From assembly GCA_021776655.1 (NCBI GenBank), contig JAJFFK010000009.1, forward strand, positions 1 through 64,000: a stretch of DNA of 64,000 nucleotides, given 5' to 3'. The position numbers and the translations under genes are program-made. This stretch comes from Henriciella sp. Its GTDB lineage: Bacteria; Pseudomonadota; Alphaproteobacteria; Caulobacterales; Hyphomonadaceae. Below are positions 25,633 through 34,294 of this stretch, in pieces. The first letter of the stretch is position 1, and every line of letters begins with the position of its first letter. The notes under the pieces were generated by a model. It did no database searches and was not told the DNA's origin. It saw nothing but the letters and a program-made list of their open reading frames with translations.

Positions 25633-28436
25633 TATTCTGCAGGACTGGCGATGACTTGCCGTGATTTCGAGCGTGCAGATACGTGTTCTTGTTGCCAGTC
25701 CGACTTGTGATTGGATGGTGTGACACGAACGGCCGTGACCTTGTATTCTGGGCATTCTGTTGCCCAATCGGAATTCTCGGTTGTCAGGATGTTGGCGCCG
25801 CTCTCGGGATGGTGGAAAGTTGTATAAACAACGCCCGGCGTCATGCGTTCCGAGATAGTCGCCCGCAATGCCGTCTCGCCCTTGCGGCTGACAATCGCAA
25901 CCCAAGAGCCGTCCTGAATGCCATGCGTATCTGCGTCTGATGGATGAATTTCCAGGAAGTCTTCGTCGGCCCATTGATTGTTATTCGTACGGCGTGTCTG
26001 GGCGCCAACATTATACTGGCTCAAGATACGCCCGGTTGTCAGGATCAGCGGGAAGCGGCGATTGGTCTTCTCGTCTGTCGGCACATATTCGGTGATGACA
26101 AATTTGCCTTTGCCGCCAACGAATTCATCCATGTGCATGATTTCAGTCCCGTCCGGGTGAGCATCATTGAAAGGCCATTGGACAGAGCCGCGGCGGTCAA
26201 GTTCGGCAAAGCTGACATTCTCGAACACGGGCGTCAGCGCGGCAATTTCATCCCAGATTTCGGAGGCGCTTTCATGGCCCATATCATAGCCCATGGCCTT
26301 GCCGAGATCCTGCGTGACCTGCCATTCCTGTTTGCCGGTTGGCGATTTCATCACGCGTCTTACCCGGTTGATGCGGCGCTCGGCATTGATGAATGTGCCA
26401 TCCTTTTCAAGGAAGGACGTGCCGGGCAGGAAGACATGGGCAAAGCGCGCCGTTTCGGTCAGGAAGAGGTCCTGGACGATGAGGATATCGAGATTGCGCA
26501 AGGCCGCCTCGACATGATGGATATTGGGATCGGACTGAGCCACGTCTTCGCCCTGAATATACATGCCTTTATAATTCCCAGCCACGGCTTCATTGAACAT
26601 GTTGGGAATTTTGAAACCCGGAACCGGGTCAAGCGTCCGGCCCCATTTTGCCTCGAACATGCCTCTGACATCATCGTCAGCAACTGAGCGATATCCCGAA
26701 AGCTGATGCGGAAATGAACCCATATCACAAGAGCCCTGCACATTGTTCTGACCACGCAGCGGGTTAACCCCGACGCCTGACCGGCCAATATTGCCAGTGA
26801 TCATCGCAAGATTGGCAAGCCCCATGACCATGGTTGAACCTTGCGAGTGTTCGGTGACACCAAGACCATAATAGATCGCAGCGCTATCAGCTTCGGCGTA
26901 GAGACGGGCTGCGGCGATAATATCCTCGGCACTGACGCCGGTAATGGCAGCCATGGCATCAGGCGAGTTGATCGGATCACGGATGAAGTCGAGCCAGTCC
27001 GACAGCAGTTCCGTATCGCAGCGTGTGCGGATGAATTCCTCATCACCCAATCCTTCCATGACGACGACATGCGCCATGGCATTAATCAGCGCGACATTCG
27101 TTCCGGGTTTCAGGGGAAGGTGATAATCGGCCTCAACATGCGGCGATCTGACAAGATCGATGGCGCGCGGGTCGGCGATGATCAGGTTCGCGCCCTCACG
27201 CAAGCGCCGTTTCATCTGTGAGGCAAACACGGGATGCGCATCAGTCGGATTGGCACCAATGACCAATATAGTGTCGGCCTGCATGACGGAGTCGAAATTC
27301 TGCGTCCCGGCGCTCTCGCCAAATGTCTGCATCAGGCCATAGCCGGTGGGCGAGTGACAGACGCGGGCACAGGTATCGACATTATTATTGCCAAAGCCAG
27401 CCCGGATGAGCTTCATCACGGCCCAGACTTCTTCATTCGTACAGCGCGACGAGGTAATGCCGCCGATAGATTTCACACCATGTTTTGCTTGTGTGTCCTG
27501 CAGCCGTTTGGCGGCATAGTTGAACGCTTCATCCCAGCTAACCTCGCGCCAGGGGTCATCCATCGTCTCACGGATCATTGGCTTGGTGATGCGATCTTCA
27601 TGGGTAGCGTACGTGTAGGCAAACCGGCCTTTGACGCAGGAATGGCCATGATTGGCTTTGCCGTCTTTCCACGGCACCATGCGGACAAGTTCATCATCCC
27701 TGATCTCGGCCTTAAACGAGCAGCCAACGCCGCAATAGGCGCAAGTCGTAAGGACGGTGCGGTCCGGCTCGCCCTTGTCCAGAACGGTCTTTTCAACCAG
27801 GGCATCCGTTGGGCAGGCCTGAACGCAGGCGCCGCAGGAGACGCACTCGCTGTCAAAGAATCCTTCCGCCATTCCGGCCACGACTTTGGATTCCGATCCG
27901 CGTCCTTCAATAGTCAGTGCGAAAGTTCCCTGCACTTCATCGCAGGCCCGCACGCAGCGCGAGCAGACGATGCAGGCGGAAGGGTCGAAGGTGAAATAGG
28001 GATTGCTTTCATCTTTATCGTCAGCGTGCGTACAGGTCTCGAACCGGGTCTCGTCAAGGCCGATCTCCTGGGCCATTGCAACAAGCGCTGGATCGCCTTG
28101 TGTGTCCGAGAGGTAGAGTTCCATCACGCCGCGGCGCAATTTGTCGAGTTGGTCAGTCTTTGTGCTGACAATCATGCCGTCTTCAATTGGCGTTGTGCAG
28201 GAGGCTGGTGTGCCTCTGCGGCCTTCAACTTCAATCAGGCACAAGCGGCATGAGCCGAAGGCTTCCAATGTGTCAGTCGCACAGAGTTTTGGTATTTGAA
28301 TTCCTGCCATCTCGGCAGCGTTCATGACAGACGAGCCTTCAGCTGCCGTGATCATCCTGCCATCGACTTCCAGGGTGATCACCTTTGTGGATGTTCGAAC
28401 GGGTGTGCCGAAATCTTTTTCAATCAGTATTGTCAT
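25632..28436 (-). CDS. fdsA: NAD-dependent formate dehydrogenase alpha subunit (Mo/Fe-S)
   Basis: The 934-residue subunit shows a [2Fe-2S] domain (Cys52, 63, 66, 80), a ferredoxin-type pair of [4Fe-4S] sites (CIVCSRCVRAC at 155-165, CVSCGACVQAC at 198-208), the molybdopterin-domain cluster (Cys232, 235, 239, 267), and VDTCARVCHSPTGYG where Cys360 is the molybdenum ligand. This is the cysteine form, not selenocysteine. It oxidises formate to CO2 and feeds electrons to FdsB for NAD. In this setting formate comes from formyl-THF released by the one-carbon pathway. Order on the minus strand is fdsG, fdsB, fdsA, fdhD. Confidence 0.96.
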   Translation of the reverse strand: MTILIEKDFGTPVRTSTKVITLEVDGRMITAAEGSSVMNAAEMAGIQIPKLCATDTLEAFGSCRLCLIEVEGRRGTPASCTTPIEDGMIVSTKTDQLDKLRRGVMELYLSDTQGDPALVAMAQEIGLDETRFETCTHADDKDESNPYFTFDPSACIVCSRCVRACDEVQGTFALTIEGRGSESKVVAGMAEGFFDSECVSCGACVQACPTDALVEKTVLDKGEPDRTVLTTCAYCGVGCSFKAEIRDDELVRMVPWKDGKANHGHSCVKGRFAYTYATHEDRITKPMIRETMDDPWREVSWDEAFNYAAKRLQDTQAKHGVKSIGGITSSRCTNEEVWAVMKLIRAGFGNNNVDTCARVCHSPTGYGLMQTFGESAGTQNFDSVMQADTILVIGANPTDAHPVFASQMKRRLREGANLIIADPRAIDLVRSPHVEADYHLPLKPGTNVALINAMAHVVVMEGLGDEEFIRTRCDTELLSDWLDFIRDPINSPDAMAAITGVSAEDIIAAARLYAEADSAAIYYGLGVTEHSQGSTMVMGLANLAMITGNIGRSGVGVNPLRGQNNVQGSCDMGSFPHQLSGYRSVADDDVRGMFEAKWGRTLDPVPGFKIPNMFNEAVAGNYKGMYIQGEDVAQSDPNIHHVEAALRNLDILIVQDLFLTETARFAHVFLPGTSFLEKDGTFINAERRINRVRRVMKSPTGKQEWQVTQDLGKAMGYDMGHESASEIWDEIAALTPVFENVSFAELDRRGSVQWPFNDAHPDGTEIMHMDEFVGGKGKFVITEYVPTDEKTNRRFPLILTTGRILSQYNVGAQTRRTNNNQWADEDFLEIHPSDADTHGIQDGSWVAIVSRKGETALRATISERMTPGVVYTTFHHPESGANILTTENSDWATECPEYKVTAVRVTPSNHKSDWQQEHVSARSKSRQVIASPAE

Positions 28437-28439
28437 GAT

Positions 28440-29981
28440 CTATCCCTCGAAGTCCTCTCGGAAATGGCGAATTGCACTTCGCACCGGCATGGGTGTCAGG
28501 CCGCCCATAGCGCATAATGAACCCTTTTCCATAAGCTCACAAATGTCATCGAGGATTATGAGATTATCATCGATATTTTCCCCGGCGATTATCTTGTCGA
28601 GTATCTCCTTGCCGCGCTGTGAACCAATCCGGCAGGGCGTGCATTTCCCGCAAGATTCAATCTCGCAGAATTTCATGGCAAAGCGGGCTTGCGCTGCCAT
28701 GTTGACGTCCTTGGAAAAGATGACGAGCCCACCGTGGCCGAGCATGGCGTCAGCCTCTGACATTTTCTCGTAATCCATCTCCATGTCGAACTCACTTGCT
28801 GGAACATAGGCACCGAGTGGGCCGCCAGCCTGCACGGTACGTATGGCTTTGCCGGAGTGGGTACCGCCACCGAAACCCTCAACCAGTTCGCGCATGGTCA
28901 CGCCGAACGCTTTCTCGACGAGGCCACCACAGGCAATATCGCCGCCAAGCTGGAAGGCTTGTGTGCCTAATGAACGCCCTTGGCCATAATTCTTGTAGAA
29001 ACCTGCGCCTTTGCTCATGATGATCGGCACGCTGGCGAGGGTGAGGACATTGTTGATAATGGTCGGCTGGCCGAACAGGCCCTCTATTGCCGGGATTGGC
29101 GGCTTGACCTTGATCTGCCCGCGTTTGCCTTCAAGGCTTTCCAGCATCGAGGTTTCCTCGCCGCAAATATAGGCACCGGCACCCTTGCGGACATGAATGT
29201 CAAAAGCCTGCCCGGAGCCATCAATATCAGGCCCAAGCAGCCCAGTCTCCTGCCAGATATCAATCGCGCGGCGCATCGTAGCAATGGCAAGTGGGTATTC
29301 AGAGCGGATATAGATGTAGCCGACCGTTGCCCCCACTGCGAGACCAGCAATGACCATCCCTTCGAGCAGGCAGAACGGGTCGCCCTCCATCAAGATACGA
29401 TCGGCAAATGTCCCGCTGTCGCCTTCGTCGGCATTGGCGCAGATATATTTTTGGTCGGCCTCCTGGGCGAGTGCGGTCTGCCACTTTATTCCGGTCGGAA
29501 AGCCAGCGCCGCCGCGACCGCGCAGACCGGATTCGGTGACGGTTTCAACGATGGCCTGAGGTGTCGATGCCAGCGCTTTTCGCAGTCCGGCAAGTCCGCC
29601 ATGCGCCTCGTAATCTGTGAGGCTGAGCGGATCAGTGAGCCCGCAACGGGCGAATGTCAGTCGCTCTTGGCGTGCGAAATAAGGGATGTCCTCGGTGGGG
29701 CCATGGGCCAGGGTATGGGCTCTGCCATCAAGGAAACCAGCTTCGAACAGATCCTCCACATCGTCAGGCGTGACCGGACCATAGGCCATCCGGCCCTTCG
29801 GCGTTTCAACTTCGATCAATGGCTCGAGCCACAACATGCCGCGCGTACCATTGCGGATAATCGTTACGTCAGTGTCCCCGCACCCTGCAATCCGTTCAAT
29901 CTCGTGCGCCACTTCATCAGCGCCAACCGAGCCGGCAGCAGCATCGCAAGGGACATATATCTTAACCGGGCGAGTGGTCAT
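28440..29981 (-). CDS. fdsB: NAD-dependent formate dehydrogenase beta subunit
   Basis: A 513-residue NuoF-like protein: an N-terminal thioredoxin-like domain, the FMN/NAD site (GLRGRGGAGFPTGIKWQTA near 152-170, ICANADEGDSGTFADRILME near 181), and a C-terminal [4Fe-4S] motif CGKCTPCRIGSQRG near residues 445-458. It passes electrons from FdsA and FdsG to NAD. It overlaps fdsG by four bases. Confidence 0.96.
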   Translation of the reverse strand: MTTRPVKIYVPCDAAAGSVGADEVAHEIERIAGCGDTDVTIIRNGTRGMLWLEPLIEVETPKGRMAYGPVTPDDVEDLFEAGFLDGRAHTLAHGPTEDIPYFARQERLTFARCGLTDPLSLTDYEAHGGLAGLRKALASTPQAIVETVTESGLRGRGGAGFPTGIKWQTALAQEADQKYICANADEGDSGTFADRILMEGDPFCLLEGMVIAGLAVGATVGYIYIRSEYPLAIATMRRAIDIWQETGLLGPDIDGSGQAFDIHVRKGAGAYICGEETSMLESLEGKRGQIKVKPPIPAIEGLFGQPTIINNVLTLASVPIIMSKGAGFYKNYGQGRSLGTQAFQLGGDIACGGLVEKAFGVTMRELVEGFGGGTHSGKAIRTVQAGGPLGAYVPASEFDMEMDYEKMSEADAMLGHGGLVIFSKDVNMAAQARFAMKFCEIESCGKCTPCRIGSQRGKEILDKIIAGENIDDNLIILDDICELMEKGSLCAMGGLTPMPVRSAIRHFREDFEG

Positions 29982-30421
29982 GTCTCGCCCCTTTGTTTGA
30001 GCAACTGATTGAACCGCTCGGCATCAACCCGGCCATACAGCTTGCCATCCATCATCACAGCCGGGCCAAGGGCGCAATTGCCGAGACAATATGCAGCAGT
30101 GATCTTGGTGTCGCATGTTTTGGCTGCGTGTGTTGCAAGACACTCTGCGCCAACGGCTTGGCAAGCCTCAGCCCTGCAGATCCTGATATCAGGCCCATCC
30201 AAGGGTACTAGCCGGAAGTCATGATAGAACGTGACAACACCATGAATGTCAGCGCGTGAAATATTTAGAGCATCGGCAATTTCAACCAGTGCCTCTTTGG
30301 CGAGGAAGCCAGCTTCATCTTGCACATCATGCAGGATTTCAATCAAGGCGTCTGGCCGGTTATCATAACCTGCACAGATCTGCCGTATACGGCTGTGGCT
30401 TGATTGTAAGACTGTGACCAT
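29978..30421 (-). CDS. fdsG: NAD-dependent formate dehydrogenase gamma subunit
   Basis: The 147-residue NuoE-like protein has a [2Fe-2S] site made of CRAEACQAVG and the later CLGNCALGPA, and the GVVTFYHDFRL segment of the family. It is first in the operon and lies 12 bases from a BetI-like operator, so formate oxidation appears to be switched with betaine demethylation. Confidence 0.95.
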   Translation of the reverse strand: MVTVLQSSHSRIRQICAGYDNRPDALIEILHDVQDEAGFLAKEALVEIADALNISRADIHGVVTFYHDFRLVPLDGPDIRICRAEACQAVGAECLATHAAKTCDTKITAAYCLGNCALGPAVMMDGKLYGRVDAERFNQLLKQRGET

Positions 30422-30432
30422 CTTCGGCCCCT

Positions 30433-30478
30433 ACTGACTGTTCAGTTAGTGACTATTTATCCTCGCTTTTACTGTCAA
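30433..30478 (-). promoter_or_regulatory. Promoter and BetI-like operator of the fds operon
   Basis: The 18-mer ACTGACTGTTCAGTTAGT (30433-30450) is a near-perfect palindrome with one mismatch between arms. On the minus strand TTGACA (30478-30473) and TAGTCA (30455-30450) are spaced by 17 bases, so the operator overlaps the -10 region. The distance from -35 to operator (22 bases) matches that at the DMGDH promoter (23 bases). Confidence 0.7.
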
Positions 30479-30516
30479 CCAAAAACGCGGACAGCTCAGT
30501 CTATCATATGTGTACG

Positions 30517-31155
30517 CTACAGCGGTGTTGTGTGGTTCATGAACGAGTGTCCATTGCCATTCGCTTCTGCTTTAAGCCTCGACAGGACACTTTCAAAGAT
30601 TTCAATATGTTCTTCCGGGAAAGCATTCTTGGTAATCTGCTTTTCAACCCACAAGCCGACGACCAAGGCTCGCAGCTCGATAGCACCTTGTCGTGCCTTG
30701 TCCCTTGGCAGCCCCAGAGTGCGTAAATCATAGGTGAAGTTTGAAATCATTCGCGCACCAAATATATGCATCAATCTGGCCGTACGTGGATCATTTGCCG
30801 CATGAGACCAGAGCTGAGGCCAGATATTTGCTGCCTCTTCAGAAAGATGTGTCGCACTGAAATGTGCATTGCAGGCACCCCATATGCGCTTGATTGGGTC
30901 AGCTTCGCCTTTGCGCGCTTCCAGCATGTCGAGGCGAATACTCTTGATTACAAAGACAAATGAATTGTAGACCAAATTGTCTTTCGTATCGAAGAAATAG
31001 TGGATTGCAGCGGTCGAAACCTGAGCACGTTCGCTGATTGATTTGGTTGTAAGATTGGAAATGCCATCTGTGGCCATGGCAGACAATGCGCTGTTGATGA
31101 TCGACTGGGACGTGTCGCTGGCGATGCGCTTCTTCTTGATTGTTTTCTGTTCCAA
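30517..31155 (-). CDS. BetI-like TetR family repressor
   Basis: The 212-residue regulator has an N-terminal TetR helix-turn-helix (TKSISERAQVSTAAIHYFFD, residues 38-57) and a C-terminal domain whose spacing and motifs (RQGAIELRALVVGLWVEKQI) resemble BetI. It begins with TTG, preceded by GAGG; no ATG occurs for 27 codons. BetI represses choline/betaine genes and is released by ligand. Here the gene lies immediately upstream of the fds operon, and it is the obvious candidate to bind the four palindromes at 10711, 24627, 30433 and 44741. Its ligand might be betaine or dimethylglycine. It is divergent from an MFS gene. Confidence 0.85.
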   Translation of the reverse strand: MEQKTIKKKRIASDTSQSIINSALSAMATDGISNLTTKSISERAQVSTAAIHYFFDTKDNLVYNSFVFVIKSIRLDMLEARKGEADPIKRIWGACNAHFSATHLSEEAANIWPQLWSHAANDPRTARLMHIFGARMISNFTYDLRTLGLPRDKARQGAIELRALVVGLWVEKQITKNAFPEEHIEIFESVLSRLKAEANGNGHSFMNHTTPL

Positions 31156-31382
31156 GGCTCAACCTCGTTCAATTGGCAGGGATAATATTGCCCCGAGCTT
31201 GTTAGGTACTCTGTCTGCGGCTGGCAACCTAGCCAGTCGTCATAGAAGGCGCGAAATATAGCATGGGTTCAAGCATGAATCGGGCCATTCAAATAAATCT
31301 TGCGCGATTTCCACATTACAAATATGAGGATTCTTGCCCGGCCCGTACCCGGAGCAGTTCTTAATGCATATTGGTTATCATC

Positions 31383-32624
31383 ATGCGGGCTATACTGAGC
31401 TCTATTGGTACTTTACTGCTCTCGGCGGCAATCTTGCTGGCGGGTGGTGGGCTGCTTGGGACATTGATCGCGGTTCGTTCGCAGTTAGAAGGGTTCCCTC
31501 TTTTTGCAATCGGGATGATGACCTCCGCGTATTTTGCAGGCTTTGTCGCGGGCTGTCTTGGCACGCCATATCTGGTAAAACGCGTCGGTCATATCCGCGT
31601 CTTTGCAGCCCTGTCTTCGCTAATTGCGGCTGCCGTTCTCACGCATGCATTGATCATAAATGTACCGGTCTGGATTGTCCTGCGCGTGGTTACCGGTTTC
31701 AGCTTTGCCGGTCTCTACATGTTGATCGAGAGTTGGATAAATGAGCGGTCCGATAACAAGAACCGTGGGCAGGTTCTGTCCATTTACAGAATGGTCGATC
31801 TTGCCGCCGTCACGGCCGGTCAATTTCTGCTGACGCTGGCTGACCCGAAAGAATTCATTCTCTTCTCGCTGGTGGCGATCCTGATCTGTCTGTCAATTCC
31901 TCCCGTTTCCATGACCAAGGCTGAAGCGCCAAACCCCGTTGCCAGCACATCCCTGAATTTGGGGAAGCTGATCCGGGCTGCGCCACTTGGTGTTGTTGGG
32001 GCGTTTGGCGTCGGGCTGGCCAATGGCGCGTTCTGGGGCATCGCCCCTGTCTTTGTCCAACAGCTTGGCCACTCGATCTCTACTGTACCAATGTTCATGA
32101 GTGTGGTGATTGTTGGTGGCGCTATGTTCCAATGGCCCGTGGGGGCACTGTCCGACAAGTTTGGTCGCAGGATACTGTTGATTGTCTGTGCGATTGGCGG
32201 CGCGGCAGGCGGCGTATTCTTATGCCTGCTTGCGGGGAGCTCGCTGGCTTATCTCCTGGTCGGAGGGGCTTTATACGGTACTTTTGGTTTCCAGCTGTTC
32301 AGCCTCAGCGCGGCGCATGCCAATGACTACGCTGAGCCTGACGAATTTGTTGCGATCAGCGGCGGCTTGTTATTGCTGTATGGGGTTGGCTCGGTTATGG
32401 GGCCGTTGCTAGCGCCAGTCCTGATGTTGGTCACCGCGCCGCAATACCTCTTTGCTTTCACTGCCGGTGTTCATATTTTTCTGGCTATTTATGGCATCTA
32501 TCGAACAACGCAGCGCGATGCGGCCGAGGATACGGGCAGTTATGTCGCTGTGCCACGCACAACTCCGGCCGTCTTCAGGTTCGATCCACGTAATCTGCGC
32601 AAACGGAAGGTACGGAAAACCTAG
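31383..32624 (+). CDS. Major facilitator superfamily transporter
   Basis: About 413 residues with 12 predicted helices in two halves. FAGLYMLIESWINERSDNKNRGQVLS near residue 110 and PVGALSDKFGRRILLI near residue 255 carry the MFS loop signatures and fit the YcaD-like subgroup. The substrate is unknown. It sits divergent from the BetI-like gene and next to glxA, so an amine or osmolyte role is possible, but no operator of the BetI type is seen before it. The ATG at 31383 is chosen over TTG at 31371; neither has a clear ribosome site. Its stop codon lies inside a repeat element. Confidence 0.8.
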   Translation: MRAILSSIGTLLLSAAILLAGGGLLGTLIAVRSQLEGFPLFAIGMMTSAYFAGFVAGCLGTPYLVKRVGHIRVFAALSSLIAAAVLTHALIINVPVWIVLRVVTGFSFAGLYMLIESWINERSDNKNRGQVLSIYRMVDLAAVTAGQFLLTLADPKEFILFSLVAILICLSIPPVSMTKAEAPNPVASTSLNLGKLIRAAPLGVVGAFGVGLANGAFWGIAPVFVQQLGHSISTVPMFMSVVIVGGAMFQWPVGALSDKFGRRILLIVCAIGGAAGGVFLCLLAGSSLAYLLVGGALYGTFGFQLFSLSAAHANDYAEPDEFVAISGGLLLLYGVGSVMGPLLAPVLMLVTAPQYLFAFTAGVHIFLAIYGIYRTTQRDAAEDTGSYVAVPRTTPAVFRFDPRNLRKRKVRKT

Positions 32625-32888
32625 GGTCAAGACCTGTTAATTTGGTGCTTTCTACGATGCGAATTCTTTTCGATGACCGCGTCAAAGACTTTTGAAAGCC
32701 GAATGGCTTCCGGCAAGCCTTTTCCTTGTCATCGAAAAGAAGGCGTGTCGCCCGCAGGGTGGTCTCACTTTCCGCGCTGGACGGCGTCGAAAACGCTTGA
32801 AAATGCTCGCATTTCCTGTGCGTTCCCTCCTTGCCAGCACGGAAATTGAAACCATAGAAAACACCAAATTAATAGGGCCTGACCCTAG
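32621..32888. repeat. MITE-like 268-bp element with 27-bp terminal inverted repeats
   Basis: The left end at 32621-32647 and the reverse complement of the right end at 32862-32888 agree at 24 of 27 positions: both begin CTAGGGTCA and end TTAATTTGGTG. An internal 12-bp perfect inverted repeat, CTTTTCGATGAC (32666-32677) with GTCATCGAAAAG (32728-32739), folds within it. No convincing gene is inside. The left end supplies the stop codon of the MFS gene. A non-autonomous transposable element or a dispersed structured repeat would fit. Ends with related sequence flank the hydrolase gene at 47186-47200 and 48215-48228. Confidence 0.7.
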
Positions 32889-32907
32889 GCTCAGGACCTG
32901 AGCCTAG
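32885..32907. terminator. Palindrome at the 3' end of the glxA-type gene
   Basis: CTAGGCTCAGG and CCTGAGCCTAG form perfect 11-bp arms around one central base. The palindrome contains the TAG stop of the regulator gene on the minus strand and shares CTAG with the adjacent repeat element. It may act as a terminator or as part of the mobile element target. Confidence 0.5.
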
Positions 32908-33860
32908 CGATCAGCGCTGGGGCTGTGTCCAAATTGCCGGGTATAGACACGGGAAAAATGGGATGGTGAGGTAAACCCGGTGGTTACAGCAATTTGCAGC
33001 AGTGTCAGATTGGTTTGCTTGATCAGATGGTTGGCTCGCTGCAAGCGTAATTCCATATAATATCGCGCCGGTGTCGTGTTCAGATGCCGTTTGAACAGGC
33101 GCTCCATTTGTCTGAGTGACAGCCCAACTGTCCCGGCTAATGAATGCATCGGAATGAGCGTTTCGGTGTGAGCTTCCATGTAACCTATCGCGGCCAGAAG
33201 CTTGGCATGCGTAATATCGGTGCGACGCGCCATGGAAGGTTGGTGTATTCGCTTTTGTTCGCGGTCAAACCCATGCAGCATCTGGTCAGAAACCTTGTCA
33301 GCGAGTTCCTTACCATGATCGAGTGTAATTGAGTGGACCATCATATCAAGCGGCGCCGTACCGCCCGAGCAAGTGTAACGATTACGATCAATCTCAAATA
33401 CAGTTGCCGTAATGTCGAGCTCGGGAAAGTTCTCGACAAATCCTTCCATATATTCCCAGTGGATCGTGCAGCGATAGCCATCAAGCAATCCAGCTTCGGC
33501 GAGCGCTATTGAGCCAGTGCATACACTTCCCAGGGCGAGCCCGCGCCGGGCCAGGACACGCAAATGCCCGGCCGTTTTCGAGTCAAGATACTTTAACGGA
33601 CGCAAGCCCGCACAGACAAACAATACGTCCACATCCAATTCACCACTCAAGGCAGTGTCTGGCGTGATTGCTACACCATTGCTTGCTGTCACGGTACTGC
33701 CATCTGAACTATATGTGCTCCAGGAATATAGCTCCCGACCAGCCATTCGGTTTGCGGCGCGCAAGGGCTCAATCGATGCGGTGAAAGCCATCATGGAGAA
33801 ATTCGGTATCAGCAGGAAACCGATGGATTGCAGCGTGTGTTCGGGTGACTTTCCAAACAT
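32904..33860 (-). CDS. GlxA-type AraC family regulator (GbdR-like)
   Basis: The 318-residue protein has a DJ-1/PfpI-like N-terminal domain (about 12-180, including VDVLFVCAGLRPL and LALGSVCTGSIALAEAGLL) and two C-terminal AraC helix-turn-helix motifs (SLAGTVGLSLRQMERLFKRH, then LLQIAVTTGFTSPSHFSRVY). This architecture is shared with GbdR and CdhR, activators responding to betaine/dimethylglycine and carnitine in Pseudomonas. Next to the corrinoid betaine operon, an activator of that operon is likely. It follows the DUF1289 gene with no gap. Confidence 0.85.
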   Translation of the reverse strand: MFGKSPEHTLQSIGFLLIPNFSMMAFTASIEPLRAANRMAGRELYSWSTYSSDGSTVTASNGVAITPDTALSGELDVDVLFVCAGLRPLKYLDSKTAGHLRVLARRGLALGSVCTGSIALAEAGLLDGYRCTIHWEYMEGFVENFPELDITATVFEIDRNRYTCSGGTAPLDMMVHSITLDHGKELADKVSDQMLHGFDREQKRIHQPSMARRTDITHAKLLAAIGYMEAHTETLIPMHSLAGTVGLSLRQMERLFKRHLNTTPARYYMELRLQRANHLIKQTNLTLLQIAVTTGFTSPSHFSRVYTRQFGHSPSADR

Positions 33861-34118
33861 TTATGAATTAGCTGATCTTTTGCCGCGCTTGGTGATCCTG
33901 CGCAGTTTGCGACGTTCGGCTAATTTAATGTCCAATGGTGGCATTCGGGCCGGTAGTTCTGAAAGTATTCTGTCACGATCCGTTTTTGATCGTAATGGCC
34001 AATTGGCGATCTCTTCGGGCGTGCGGCCACAACCAAGGCACATATTGCTGCCCTTATCGATATAACAAACCAACTGACACGGGCTGTCTACAGATTCTGG
34101 AATGTCATCAGTGTTCAT
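33861..34118 (-). CDS. DUF1289 small Cys-motif protein
   Basis: From the ATG at 34118 the protein has 85 residues with the DUF1289 signature SPCQLVCYIDKGSNMCLGCGRTPEEIANW, four cysteines likely binding a metal or Fe-S centre. The frame is open to 34241, but the family is normally 60-90 residues. Function unknown. Its stop abuts the start of the GlxA-type regulator, so the two form an operon divergent from fhs. The 34118-34295 gap holds the promoters; no palindrome of the ACTGAACAGT type is visible there. Confidence 0.75.
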   Translation of the reverse strand: MNTDDIPESVDSPCQLVCYIDKGSNMCLGCGRTPEEIANWPLRSKTDRDRILSELPARMPPLDIKLAERRKLRRITKRGKRSANS

Positions 34119-34294
34119 AAAGCGGCTCGTGTCTTGCCTAGCATCAAATCCAGACTCTAACGCTATCTCGATATTATTTACATTATATGCCGAAAATAGA
34201 CTTTCGATGTCGTTTTTGGAACAATGAATTTCGATTTTCAAATATAATTTGCGCTCACATATGTTGCAGAGGACGGTTCGCGCCGTATGTTTTC

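Noticed and set aside
27234-28253. 339-residue open frame on the plus strand opposite fdsA
   Set aside because: It is fully antisense to conserved FdsA domains with all cofactor cysteines, and its own translation shows no family, only the codon mirror of fdsA.
25632-28436. Possible selenocysteine at the active site of formate dehydrogenase
   Set aside because: The molybdenum-ligand position is an ordinary Cys codon (Cys360) and no in-frame TGA occurs.
28980-30008. 342-residue open frame opposite fdsB and fdsG
   Set aside because: Antisense to two well-conserved genes that overlap each other correctly; no ribosome site or recognisable motif.
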